This document shows, piece after piece, positions 1 to 8,495 of a stretch of 64,000 bases of DNA (within the stretch, counting starts at the first letter, position 1; the number at the start of each line of letters is the position of its first letter). Both the position numbers and the translations under genes were made by a program. This stretch comes from Denitrificimonas halotolerans (lineage in GTDB: Bacteria > Pseudomonadota > Gammaproteobacteria > Pseudomonadales > Pseudomonadaceae): contig NZ_JAXIVU010000014.1 in the NCBI RefSeq assembly GCF_034259425.1, forward strand, positions 1 to 64,000. Reading direction: 5' to 3'. The notes under the pieces were generated by a model. That model was not told where the DNA came from, made no database searches, and worked only from the letters and a program-made list of their open reading frames with translations.

Positions 1-166
1 TCAGAGGATCAGGATTGGCCGCTTGCTTGTGTTGCTTGAGCCAGTTGTAAAGACTGTGGTCTGAAACGCCCAGTCGCTCAGAGACGTCTTTTACAGAATA
101 ACCGCGTTCGGTTATTTGTTTGATGGCCTCAGCTTTGAATTCAGGTGTAAAACGTGGTTTTGCCAT
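1..166 (-). CDS. IS3-type transposase OrfA, N-terminal part
   Basis: The first 55 codons of a small helix-turn-helix transposase subunit, cut by the window edge. The protein opens MAKPRFTPEFKAEA and continues with a helix-turn-helix stretch (SVKDVSERLGVSDHSLYNWLK), the standard N-terminal DNA-binding part of IS3-family OrfA. OrfA normally binds the inverted repeats and is joined to OrfB by a -1 frameshift to make the active transposase; OrfB would lie outside the window. A ribosome-binding AGGAG precedes the ATG at 166. No stop is seen, so it may be intact. Confidence 0.8.
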   Translation of the reverse strand, partial: MAKPRFTPEFKAEAIKQITERGYSVKDVSERLGVSDHSLYNWLKQHKQAANPDPL

Positions 167-226
167 GATGCTCTCCTAAAGGTTTATTCTAACTTAAGGA
201 GTGTCTAGTGTTTTAGGGGAAGTCCA
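1..226 (-). mobile_element. IS3-type insertion sequence, left-edge partial
   Basis: One end of an insertion sequence that runs off the left edge. The terminus at about 216-226 reads, on the minus strand, TGGACTTCCCC, a TG-starting end of the sort found in IS3-family elements. An OrfA-type transposase start lies 60 bp inside. Directly to the right, the reading frame of an hsdM 3' end begins without a start codon, so the element sits inside that gene. The family assignment comes from the OrfA sequence; the subgroup is uncertain. Confidence 0.75.
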
Positions 227-582
227 TTCCGGTGCGTGAAGTGGAAAGTGAGTATATCCGTGAGGAAATACTGCAAGATTTTGACGTGTCTGCGGTGTTT
301 GTACTGCGTGATGCGGAGCCTTCAGCGGGTGAAAAATATTATGAGTTTAAAGCTGAGATCGACAGTAAAGAAAAAATACGCGAAGTGGCAGGTGATGCCA
401 GCGCTGCTGTGATTGAGCAACTGGAACGCTGGTGGGATAAGTATCGTGTATCGCTGAAAGAGCTGGATGCAGAAGTGGCTGAGGCTGAGCAGGTGATGAA
501 AGGCTATCTGCAGGAGCTGGGGTACGTTGAGCGTGAATCACAAGTACTACACAGGAATGGAAGCGAAGGAGTGGCTGAGTAA
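227..582 (+). pseudogene. hsdM: Type I restriction-modification methyltransferase HsdM, 3' fragment
   Basis: The last roughly 118 codons of an N6-adenine methyltransferase subunit. The frame is open from the IS terminus to a TAA at 580-582. The visible protein (IPVREVESEYIREEIL ... LQELGYVE) matches the helical C-terminal tail of HsdM, which contacts HsdS. All catalytic motifs (SAM-binding FxGxG, NPPY/NPPF) are absent here. Its stop overlaps the hsdS start (TAATG), the usual coupled arrangement. The GTG at 232 could act as a start but has no ribosome-binding site, so the fragment is probably not functional. The missing 5' part may lie beyond the IS, outside the window. Confidence 0.8.
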
Positions 583-1859
583 TGGATGAATTAAGCCACC
601 TTCCTTGTGACTGGCAAAAGATTAATGTTAGTTCTGTGGCAGACGTTATTGATCCTCATCCAAGTCACCGAGCGCCGGATGAGGATCCCTTAGGAATCCC
701 TTTTGCTGGGATTGGAGACTTAGATGAATCAGGGAAGATTCGTGGAAATAAGGTGCGCCGAGTATCACCTGAGATTTATGAAGAACACAGTAAGCGGTAT
801 CAAATAACAGCTAATACTATTGGTTTTGGTCGCGTAGCCTCTATTGGAAAAATAATTGACTTTAAGGGTTTGCCTAAAAAGATAACGATTTCACCGACTC
901 TTGCGTTAATTGAGCCGAATAGAATTGAAAAAAACTTCCTTATCCAAGCGCTAAAATCGCAAGATACTCAGTTGCAGATCAACCTTCTTTTGACTGGATC
1001 TACTCGTTCCTCTTTAGGTATTGCTCTCTTACGCAACTTGATAATTCCGTTTCCAAAGCTCCCCGAGCAACAAAAAATCGCCACCATCCTGTCATCCGTC
1101 GATGATGTGATCGAAAAAACACGCGCACAGATCGACAAGCTGAAAGACCTAAAAACCGGCATGATGCAGGAATTGCTGACCAAAGGGATTGGGCATACTG
1201 AGTTTAAAGATTCGCCAGTGGGGCAGATACCACGGAGCTGGGATGTCGTCAGCGTAGGGTCACTTACAGATGTAATAGACCCTCAGCCAGATCATCGGAC
1301 ACCGGCCGAGGTTATAGACGGCGTTCCGTATGTTGGATTGGGTGATATTGGCAAATCAGGTTTAATCGATTTTTCTGCAGCGCGGAAGGTTTCTCAAGAA
1401 GCATTTGAGAAGCAGAAAGAAGGTTTTGAAATACATCCTGGAGCTTTCATTTTCGGGAAGATCGGCACAATCGGTAAACCTTATGTACTACCTACTGAGC
1501 GTTTTTACTGTTTATCCGCCAACGTAGTCTTGGTTACAACCAAGAAAAGCATCAATATGAAGTACTTATTCCAAGTGTTTGGTAGTGAGATTATTGATCA
1601 ACAGGTGCTCCTACAAACCAACACAACGAGCCAGCCAGCACTCGGTATTAAGAAAGTACGAGATTTTCTTGTTCCGTACCCTAAGCAGTGTGAAGAGGTC
1701 GAGTTAATAACTGAAGTGTTAGCTTCTGTAGATAATCGAATATCTAGAGTCAATGATAAGTTGGCTCATCAGCTCGATTTAAAAAAAGCCCTTATGCAAG
1801 ACCTGCTCACCGGTAAGGTGCGCGTCAATCTCACCGACAAGGAGTCAGCGGTAGTCTGA
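582..1859 (+). CDS. hsdS: Type I restriction-modification specificity subunit HsdS
   Basis: DNA-recognition subunit, 425 aa, normal length for the family. It has two target-recognition domains (about residues 10-160 and 215-375), each followed by a conserved helical spacer (EQQKIATILSSVDDVIEKTRAQIDKL, split here as the first helix, and a matching one near the C-terminus ending KKALMQDLLTGKVRV). Both recognition domains open with nearly the same motif, DVIDPHPSHRAP and DVIDPQPDHRTP, and share later segments (GIGDL/GLGDI, VSPE/VSQE), so they are homologous to each other. The start overlaps the hsdM stop by one base. Without an intact HsdM the subunit cannot form an active methylase or nuclease. 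Confidence 0.93.
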   Translation: MDELSHLPCDWQKINVSSVADVIDPHPSHRAPDEDPLGIPFAGIGDLDESGKIRGNKVRRVSPEIYEEHSKRYQITANTIGFGRVASIGKIIDFKGLPKKITISPTLALIEPNRIEKNFLIQALKSQDTQLQINLLLTGSTRSSLGIALLRNLIIPFPKLPEQQKIATILSSVDDVIEKTRAQIDKLKDLKTGMMQELLTKGIGHTEFKDSPVGQIPRSWDVVSVGSLTDVIDPQPDHRTPAEVIDGVPYVGLGDIGKSGLIDFSAARKVSQEAFEKQKEGFEIHPGAFIFGKIGTIGKPYVLPTERFYCLSANVVLVTTKKSINMKYLFQVFGSEIIDQQVLLQTNTTSQPALGIKKVRDFLVPYPKQCEEVELITEVLASVDNRISRVNDKLAHQLDLKKALMQDLLTGKVRVNLTDKESAVV

Positions 1860-1881
1860 TGATCAGACGCCGATTATCACT

Positions 1882-4800
1882 ATGTTCAATGACGAAGATT
1901 TCAAAGTAGAGCAACCCGCCATCGCCCAGTTGATCAGGCTGGGTTGGACCTATGTGCCAGGCACACATCTTGCACCGGTTGCCGCTGGCAAGGATGCGCA
2001 GTCCAGCGCCGAGCGTGCGTATTACCGCGATGTGGTGTTGGTGAATCGTCTTGAGTCGGCGCTGCGTAAGCTCAATCCGTGGATCAGCAATGAAAACCTT
2101 GGCAAAGTCATGCGTGAACTGACGCACCCCAACCATGCTGCGCTGATGGAGTACAACCACTGCATTTACGAGATGCTGGTTAATTACCTCTCGGTCGAGC
2201 AGGACTTAGGCAAGGGCCGCAAAGGGCAGACGGTTAAGATCATCGACTTTGATAACCCCGCCAATAACGACTACCTGTGTACCAATCAGTTTAAGATTGA
2301 AGGCGCAAACCAAAACGTCATTCCCGATATCGTTTGCTTTGTGAATGGCCTGCCGCTGGCGGTGATTGAGTGCAAGTCACCCTATGTGGCCGATGCCATT
2401 AGCGAGGGCATCAACCAATTGCGCCGCTATGCCAATCTGCGTGAACCCGCCAGCGAGGAAGGTGCGCAAAAGCTGTTTTGGTACAACCAACTGATGGTCA
2501 GCACCTGCCGCGACTTGGCCAAAGTCGGCACGATTAGCTCCAGCAGCCAGTATTACAGCGACTGGAAAGATGCCCACCCGTACAGTGATGCAGATATTCG
2601 TGCGCTATTGAGTAAATCTGTCAGCAATGAACAAAGTGTGCAGCTAGGCGCGTCTGATGTGCCGTCACCTGCTTATTTTGCACAAGCGCAGCAAATTGCT
2701 AATGGTGGTGCTGAGCACGCGGACATCAACGCACAGCAGCGTTTATTAGCTGGCATGTTTAACCCGTCGAGCTTTTTAGACTTAATCCGTAACTTTATTA
2801 TTTACGAACCGATTGATGGTCGCTTAATTAAAAAGGTCGCTCGTTATCAGCAGTACCGTGCAGTAAATAAAGTGATCGAGCGCCTTAAAACGGGTGCAGA
2901 CCGCCGCGAGAAGTCAGGGATTGTTTGGCACACCCAAGGTTCAGGTAAATCGCTGACCATGGTGATGTTGGCGGTGAAGATGCGCCGTGATCTAGAGTTA
3001 CAGCAGTACAAGCTGGTGTTTGTCACTGACCGCACTCAGCTTGACTCACAGCTCTCCAGCACCTTCCGCGCGGCACAGAACGAAACCGTCTATAACGCCA
3101 ACTCTGTGGCTGAATTAAAAGAGCTGCTGAGCCGTGACTCATCGGATATTGTCACGGCGATGGTGCAGAAGTTTCAGGAGGCCGAAGCCGAAGGCGATTT
3201 CCAAGACCTCAACGTCAGCGACAATATCATCGTGTTAGCGGATGAAGCGCACCGTACCCAGTTTGGTAATCTTGCTGCGACCATTAACGCCGCCTTACCC
3301 AATGCACCGAAGATCGGTTTCACTGGCACTCCCCTGCTGAAATCACAAAAGATGGATCAAGCGTTTGGTGGCTACATTGACCAGTACAAGATCAATGAAG
3401 CAGTCGAAGACGGTGCCACAGTGCGCATCATCTACGAAGGCCGCCAAGTGCAGAGCGAAGTGGTCGGTAAATCTCTCGATGCGTTGTTTGATGAGTATTT
3501 CAAGGATTACAGCAAAGAAGATCAGGCTGAAATTAAGAAAAAGTACGGTGTTGAGCGCGCCGTACGTGAAGCTCCGGCACGGATTCGTTGGGTGTGTATT
3601 GATCTGTTAAACCACTATCGCGAGAAAATTCAGCCCGATGGTTTCAAAGGCATGATCGTGGTGGGCAGCCGCTATGCCGCCACGCTGTTTAAGAAAACCC
3701 TCGACGAGCTGGGCGCGCCGCCATCGGCAGTGATTATTTCTGGCAATCACAATGATGAAGCCATCTACACGCCCTACACCAATGCGGCCCATCAAAAGCA
3801 GGTGATCAAGAGCTTCACCAAGCCCTTTGGCACCGATAAAGAAAAACAAGACCCAACCGCCTTCTTAATCGTCAAAGACATGCTACTGACCGGCTTTGAT
3901 GCGCCCATCGCGCAAGTGATGTACATCGACCGCAGCTTAAAAGAACACACGCTGATGCAAGCCATCGCACGGGTGAACCGTACCTACCCCGGTAAAGATG
4001 TGGGCTATGTGGTGGATTATCATGGCCTGTCGGATTACCTAACCGAAGCACTGGAGATGTTCAGCAGCGAAGACGTGCAAGGCACTTATCACACGCTCAA
4101 AGATGAAATCCCAAGGCTTAAAGCCGCGCATACTCGCGTGGCTAATGTGTTTAGTGCGCTCAAGGGCGATGACATTGACGACTATGTTTTGTTTCTGAAA
4201 GACGAAGATGTCCGTCAGCAGTTTGATCTTGCCTTTAAGCGTTTTGCCAAACAAATGGATGTGGTCTTACCCGATGTCGCAGCCAAGCCTTTTGTGGGCG
4301 ATTTAAGGCTTTGGGGTAAGGTACAAAATGCGGCGCGTAATCTGTACCGTGATCCCGGCTTAAATATCAAGGATGTCGGTGCCAAGGTGCGCCAATTGGT
4401 TGAAGAACACATTATCAGTACTGGCGTTGATCCGAAGATTCCACCAGTGGATCTAATGGCTGCCAACTTTAAGCAGTCTCTGGCCAAGCATAAGTCGCCT
4501 GAATCACGCGCGTCCGAGATTGAGAGCGCGATTAAGCATCACATTACCGTCAATCTTGATGATGATCCTGAATACTACAGGTCGCTCAGCTTGCGTTTGC
4601 AGGACATTATCGAGAAGTACAACGGCAAGTGGGATCAGCAAGTTGAGCTGCTGCTAGCGTTTTGTAACACCATCGAATCCGAGCGTGCGCAGACGGCCAC
4701 TGATCTAGGCTTAACCGATACGGAATTGGCTTTCTACAATATCTTGATGGTTGAAGTCACCCGCCATAGCGGTGAAGAAACTGTCAGCGAAGCCGTACAC

Positions 4801-5013
4801 GATGAAATCAAAGCCACCAGTCAAGGTTTAGTCAGCATGTTTGATGAAGCCACGCAGATCGTCGATTTCTTTGCCAAGGGCGATGAGATCAAACGCATGA
4901 AAAAAGAAATCAAACGCGCCATTTTAGAGTGTTCGTACAGTGATGCTGCGCTGGTGAAAGTCGTGCAAGACCGCTTTCTTGAGTTAGCCCAAACCCGCTT
5001 TGGTGGTAAGTAA
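1882..5013 (+). CDS. hsdR: Type I restriction endonuclease motor subunit HsdR
   Basis: ATP-dependent translocase and nuclease subunit, 1043 aa, full length. The PD-(D/E)xK nuclease is visible at the N-terminus: D149 in VIPDI and E163-x-K165 in IECKSP. The SF2 motor follows with Walker A GSGKS at 353-357, DEAH at 454-457, motif III FTGTPL, and later helicase motifs (TGFDAP, QAIARVNR). The C-terminal helical part that docks onto the methylase is present. It lies 22 bp after hsdS, in the same operon. The reading frame is intact although hsdM is interrupted; HsdR needs the M2S core to cut, so the locus is probably silent unless M is supplied in trans. Confidence 0.95.
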   Translation: MFNDEDFKVEQPAIAQLIRLGWTYVPGTHLAPVAAGKDAQSSAERAYYRDVVLVNRLESALRKLNPWISNENLGKVMRELTHPNHAALMEYNHCIYEMLVNYLSVEQDLGKGRKGQTVKIIDFDNPANNDYLCTNQFKIEGANQNVIPDIVCFVNGLPLAVIECKSPYVADAISEGINQLRRYANLREPASEEGAQKLFWYNQLMVSTCRDLAKVGTISSSSQYYSDWKDAHPYSDADIRALLSKSVSNEQSVQLGASDVPSPAYFAQAQQIANGGAEHADINAQQRLLAGMFNPSSFLDLIRNFIIYEPIDGRLIKKVARYQQYRAVNKVIERLKTGADRREKSGIVWHTQGSGKSLTMVMLAVKMRRDLELQQYKLVFVTDRTQLDSQLSSTFRAAQNETVYNANSVAELKELLSRDSSDIVTAMVQKFQEAEAEGDFQDLNVSDNIIVLADEAHRTQFGNLAATINAALPNAPKIGFTGTPLLKSQKMDQAFGGYIDQYKINEAVEDGATVRIIYEGRQVQSEVVGKSLDALFDEYFKDYSKEDQAEIKKKYGVERAVREAPARIRWVCIDLLNHYREKIQPDGFKGMIVVGSRYAATLFKKTLDELGAPPSAVIISGNHNDEAIYTPYTNAAHQKQVIKSFTKPFGTDKEKQDPTAFLIVKDMLLTGFDAPIAQVMYIDRSLKEHTLMQAIARVNRTYPGKDVGYVVDYHGLSDYLTEALEMFSSEDVQGTYHTLKDEIPRLKAAHTRVANVFSALKGDDIDDYVLFLKDEDVRQQFDLAFKRFAKQMDVVLPDVAAKPFVGDLRLWGKVQNAARNLYRDPGLNIKDVGAKVRQLVEEHIISTGVDPKIPPVDLMAANFKQSLAKHKSPESRASEIESAIKHHITVNLDDDPEYYRSLSLRLQDIIEKYNGKWDQQVELLLAFCNTIESERAQTATDLGLTDTELAFYNILMVEVTRHSGEETVSEAVHDEIKATSQGLVSMFDEATQIVDFFAKGDEIKRMKKEIKRAILECSYSDAALVKVVQDRFLELAQTRFGGK

Positions 5014-5016
5014 CCA

Positions 5017-5736
5017 ATGCGAACTGTACTAGGCGCTCCAGAGTACCGTGACGGCAATGGCTTTATTGCTGAAGTCATCCGTACCAGCCGCCGTAAGACC
5101 GCTGACATACGGGTCGAGGAAGGCGCTGTGTCGGTGATCGTGCCAGTGAGCACCAGTATCGAAAAGATTGATCAGCTACTGTTATCCAAACGCATGTGGA
5201 TCAAAGAGAAAATGGCCTTGCAACGCGACATGGCAACAGCAAGCAGCAAGCAATTTGTCTCAGGCGAAGCCTTCCCGTATCTAGGGCGTAACTATCGGCT
5301 TAAAGTTGAGTGTGGACCGTTTTCGCCGGCGAAACTCCTGCAAGGACGTTTGGTTGTGCAAACGCCTGAAGGCAGCCAGCAACCACACATGATCCGTAAT
5401 GCATTGGTGCGTTGGTACAAACGTCAGGCCAGCTTAAAAATCCGTGAGAAGGTAAAACGCTACGCGCCTATCGTTGGTGTTGAGCCTGCTGGTGTGAATA
5501 TCAAAACCTTCAAATCCCGCTGGGGTAGCTGTACTGCCAAAGGCGAGTTGGAGTTTAACTGGCTAATTATGCTCGCACCCAATCGCATGGTGGATTACGT
5601 TGTTATCCATGAACTTTGTCACTTGATACATCACGACCACTCACCGGAGTTTTGGCGTGAGGTAATGCGCGTAATGCCGGATTATCAGCAGTGTCGGGAG
5701 TGGTTGAGGGAGAATTCTGAGGGGTTGGTGGTGTGA
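5017..5736 (+). CDS. YgjP-like metal-dependent hydrolase (M48-like, SprT-related fold)
   Basis: A 239-aa protein of the YgjP/DUF45 family. The zinc-binding HELCH motif is at residues 198-202, with a nearby third ligand candidate (H206) and the family signature SRWGSCTAKGELEFNW just before it. Family members are annotated as metallopeptidases; E. coli YgjP has been reported as a UTP pyrophosphatase, so the substrate here is open. The gene starts 3 bp after the hsdR stop and is surely co-transcribed with it. YgjP-like genes are frequent passengers of type I restriction operons, but their role there is unknown. Its end abuts a transposase fragment. Confidence 0.88.
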   Translation: MRTVLGAPEYRDGNGFIAEVIRTSRRKTADIRVEEGAVSVIVPVSTSIEKIDQLLLSKRMWIKEKMALQRDMATASSKQFVSGEAFPYLGRNYRLKVECGPFSPAKLLQGRLVVQTPEGSQQPHMIRNALVRWYKRQASLKIREKVKRYAPIVGVEPAGVNIKTFKSRWGSCTAKGELEFNWLIMLAPNRMVDYVVIHELCHLIHHDHSPEFWREVMRVMPDYQQCREWLRENSEGLVV

Positions 5737-5854
5737 GCTTCCTGTTTAAACTCAGGTGGGTATTGCCCGTAAGTACGTTTAGTTTTACTCATTTTGGCAC
5801 TCCAATCACTGACAGTTATTGTCGCTAGCTAAAGTGTCCAGTTCCTTTAGTCCA
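5737..5854 (-). mobile_element. IS3-type element remnant (end plus orfA start)
   Basis: About 118 bp of a second, different IS3-type element. On the minus strand the end begins TGGACTAAAGGAACTGGAC at 5854, followed by an ATG at 5792 that opens MSKTKRTYGQYPPEFKQEA, the start of an OrfA-like transposase. The frame then runs into the end of the YgjP-like gene, so the rest of the element has been lost. The first two codons of the terminus (TGG ACT) continue the truncated flavoprotein frame, marking the insertion point. Confidence 0.7.
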
Positions 5855-6226
5855 GAACACCAGCAGGTGGTCGGACTTGAAGCGCACCCCTTCGTTTAGC
5901 CGGTCCTGCTCGGGAATGGACTCCATTCCCTTGAGCACCTTGCCCACAAAACGGTCACGCATCTGGCGTACGCGCTGCATGACGTTGGCACCGTCAATCT
6001 CGATCTGACCGGCGCTGACACCGAACATCGAGGCGTGCTGCATGTGCCAGGCAGCATCGGCTGCGGCGATCAGCAGCTTGCTGGGCATGCAGCCGACACG
6101 GGCGCAGGTTGTGCCCAGCGGGCCGGGGTCCATCAGCAACACGGAATCGGTGTGCTTGCGAGCTGAACGATAGGCACTCAAGCCGGCGGTGCCGGCACCA
6201 ATTACAGCGACTTTAACCTTGCGCAT
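5855..6226 (-). pseudogene. Truncated FAD-dependent pyridine nucleotide-disulfide oxidoreductase (dihydrolipoyl dehydrogenase-like)
   Basis: The first roughly 125 residues of a flavoprotein disulfide reductase that is normally about 450-480 aa. The FAD-binding GAGTAG and the redox-active pair CARVGC (Cys-x4-Cys, followed by MPSK) are clear. After residues DHLLVF the frame enters an IS3-type terminus and stops at 5825. The NAD-binding and dimerisation domains are gone. I start at ATG 6226, preceded by AAGGAG, rather than at the GTG two codons earlier. It lies 43 bp after the MBL hydrolase gene in the same direction, so the pair was probably a sulfur-oxidation operon (inference). Confidence 0.85.
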
Positions 6227-6269
6227 ATTCACTCCTTGTCGATAGCTAACCGGCCGGGGTCAGGGGAGA

Positions 6270-7157
6270 TTAAAACAGGTTGATCGGTACTTTCAGATAC
6301 ACCTGACCGTTGTCTTCGGCAGGTGGCATCTGTCCGGCGCGCATGTTGACCTGCACCGATGGTAGGATCAAGGCAGGCATCGCCAGGGTGGCATCACGTT
6401 CGGTACGCATGCGCACGAACTCGTCTTCGCTGATGCCCTCATGAACATGGACATTGTACTGGCACTGCTCCGCCACCGTGGTTTCATGGCAGTACTCTTC
6501 ACGGTCCGGTGCCTTGTAGTCATGGCAGAGGAAGATCCGCGTTGCACCCGGCAGGCTCAGCACCTTCTGGATTGAGCGATACAGGGTACGTGCATCGCCA
6601 CCCGGGAAGTCACAGCGGGCGGTACCGTAATCCGGCATGAACAGGGTGTCGCCGACAAAGGCCGCATCACCGATCACATAGGTCAGGCAGGCGGGTGTAT
6701 GCCCAGGCGTGTGCAATACTCGGCCTTCCAGAGTGCCGATCTTGAACTGGTCACCCTCTTCAAACAGACGGTCAAACTGGCTGCCGTCACGGGCAAACTC
6801 AGTGCCGGCATTGAACGCCTTGCCGAAGGTGTCCTGCACTACGGTGATCATGGCACCGATACCTGTTTTGCCACCCAATGCCTTATGCAGATAGGGAGCC
6901 GCCGAGAGGTGATCGGCGTGAACGTGGGTTTCCAGTATCCACTCGACCTGCAGGCCGTTGTCTTTAACGTAGGCGATAATGTCATCGGCCGAGCGCACAT
7001 CGGTACGGCCGCTGGCGTAGTCGAAGTCGAGTACGGAGTCGATAATGGCGCAGGCCTTTGAGGCCGGATCCTTCACCACATAACTGAAGGTGTTGGTTGG
7101 CTCGTCAAAGAAGGTCTTTACCTGCGGATTTGAATGCGGTGCCTGTGTTGTACTCAT
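6270..7157 (-). CDS. MBL-fold hydrolase, persulfide dioxygenase-like (ETHE1/Blh type)
   Basis: A 295-aa metallo-beta-lactamase-fold protein. Metal ligands are visible: THVHADH at residues 77-83, HTPGH ending at H153, and D170 in VGDTLF. The segment CDFPGGDA near residue 182 is shared with ETHE1-type persulfide dioxygenases and the bacterial Blh proteins, which use glutathione persulfide to remove sulfide-derived sulfane sulfur. A DUF442 gene, the usual partner, is present at 12,946. A symmetrical AT-rich operator lies just upstream of the start. A decayed second copy of this gene sits at 13,385. The reaction is inferred from family, not shown. Confidence 0.88.
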   Translation of the reverse strand: MSTTQAPHSNPQVKTFFDEPTNTFSYVVKDPASKACAIIDSVLDFDYASGRTDVRSADDIIAYVKDNGLQVEWILETHVHADHLSAAPYLHKALGGKTGIGAMITVVQDTFGKAFNAGTEFARDGSQFDRLFEEGDQFKIGTLEGRVLHTPGHTPACLTYVIGDAAFVGDTLFMPDYGTARCDFPGGDARTLYRSIQKVLSLPGATRIFLCHDYKAPDREEYCHETTVAEQCQYNVHVHEGISEDEFVRMRTERDATLAMPALILPSVQVNMRAGQMPPAEDNGQVYLKVPINLF

Positions 7158-7179
7158 GGCATTTTCCTCGCTGTAAAAT

Positions 7180-7195
7180 ATTAGATTGTTCTAAT
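7180..7195. promoter_or_regulatory. Inverted repeat, candidate sulfide-responsive operator
   Basis: ATTAGATTGTTCTAAT has perfect 6-bp arms (ATTAGA/TCTAAT) with a 4-bp spacer. It lies 23 bp upstream of the MBL hydrolase ATG, where a repressor would block transcription. Its form resembles operators of ArsR-family persulfide sensors (BigR/SqrR type) that control such genes. No ArsR-type repressor gene is present in the window, so the regulator would have to be elsewhere. Confidence 0.5.
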
Positions 7196-7272
7196 GCTAA
7201 GAGAAAAAACGCCCCGTGTCTGCCTTTCTCTGTTTGAATCTGTCTACGCCCGTAATAGCCAAAATTTTATGT

Positions 7273-8484
7273 TTACTGCATTGAGGCGATCAGCACGGCT
7301 TTGTGGCGTAACAGTCGGTTGCTCAGACGCAGCAGGGCAGCCAGTGTCAACAGTTGAATGATGGCGAGCAGGGCGATGCCGAGCCAATAAACGGGACCAA
7401 AGGCCGTGACGATGCCGCTTTCAACCCAGACCAGATGCCACCAGAACATCCCCATCACGAACAGGGCGACTCCAGGGCAGATCAGACCAAAGCTGACCGG
7501 GTTGCGTTCAGCACCTTTAAGGTGGGCTTTGAGGTAGCCGTTGAGCTGCATTACGCGAAAACCCAGCAGCATAACGCCCAGCTGCAGCATGAAAATGGCT
7601 GACAGCACAACAAACAGGCGGCCCTGTTCTACCGGTGCCGAGAAGTGATGACTCAGCCCGTGCTGCATCCGTACCCACTCAATCCCCAGCAGGGTCAGGA
7701 TGGGAACCAGCATCCAGATGCTGGGGGTGGCCTGAGCCTGCAGACCGTGCTGCAGCATCGCCTGCAGGCCGGAGATCAGGACCAGAATGCCGGTGACGAC
7801 CGCAACCACCAGAAACAGAATCGACAGAGTACCGGCGAGGGCCGCCAAGGCTTGTGAATGCGACATGGCGGCGGGTGCTGCAAAACCGACCGACAGCATG
7901 GAAAAAGTAAAAACGGCAATCAAAGGGGACAGGTGGTTATGTTCTTCACTGCGGTAGCCACCACTGACCAGCATGCGGGTGATGTAGCGTCCGTACAGTT
8001 TCAACGCCCAGATGCCGATGGCAGCGAAGGCCAACAGCGCCAGTGGAAACAGGTACTCAACGATTGACCAGAGGCCGGGCACCAGCAAAGCGCCGAGCGC
8101 AAAGCAGACATTCACTGTCATCGCCAGCGTCAGCGGCTGGGTCATCAACTGTACCTCTGCCGGTGAGTCCAGAAGTTTGCTGTAGCTCTCTGTGCTTCGT
8201 GCCGCACGATGTTCACGGAAATTCCAGATCAGCAATACAAAGTGCAGAGCCGCCAGCAGCAACATCAACAGGGTAGCCAACAGTGCGATGGCACGCACGC
8301 CGGTCGGAAATGAAGCCTGTCCGTTCAGAACAGTTTCAAGATGCTGCCAGGTCGGCATGGGAAAGCCCGGATGGGGCACCAGCCACATCAGGTACATAAA
8401 GAAAGAGACTGAAAGACCGCCCGCGCCCAGTGACGCCAGCCAGTAACTTGGGTGCCAGGGCTGTTCGGGATCACGTCTTAGCAT
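7273..8484 (-). CDS. Polytopic membrane protein, TsoY/TehA-like, last gene of octaheme cytochrome operon
   Basis: A 403-aa protein with about ten hydrophobic helices. It opens MLRRDPEQPWHPSYWLASLGAGG, and a Cys occurs in a membrane segment, MTVNVCFALGA. From memory this resembles a family called TsoY in databases, some members of which carry selenocysteine; here the ORF has no internal TGA, so any such position is Cys. The overall layout also recalls the TDT/TehA-SLAC1 anion channels. It follows the NifX-like gene by 11 bp and closes the operon with the cytochrome b and octaheme cytochrome c genes, suggesting quinone-level electron transfer or sulfur-oxyanion transport. Function not established. 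Confidence 0.6.
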   Translation of the reverse strand: MLRRDPEQPWHPSYWLASLGAGGLSVSFFMYLMWLVPHPGFPMPTWQHLETVLNGQASFPTGVRAIALLATLLMLLLAALHFVLLIWNFREHRAARSTESYSKLLDSPAEVQLMTQPLTLAMTVNVCFALGALLVPGLWSIVEYLFPLALLAFAAIGIWALKLYGRYITRMLVSGGYRSEEHNHLSPLIAVFTFSMLSVGFAAPAAMSHSQALAALAGTLSILFLVVAVVTGILVLISGLQAMLQHGLQAQATPSIWMLVPILTLLGIEWVRMQHGLSHHFSAPVEQGRLFVVLSAIFMLQLGVMLLGFRVMQLNGYLKAHLKGAERNPVSFGLICPGVALFVMGMFWWHLVWVESGIVTAFGPVYWLGIALLAIIQLLTLAALLRLSNRLLRHKAVLIASMQ

Positions 8485-8495
8485 CAGTAATCTCC

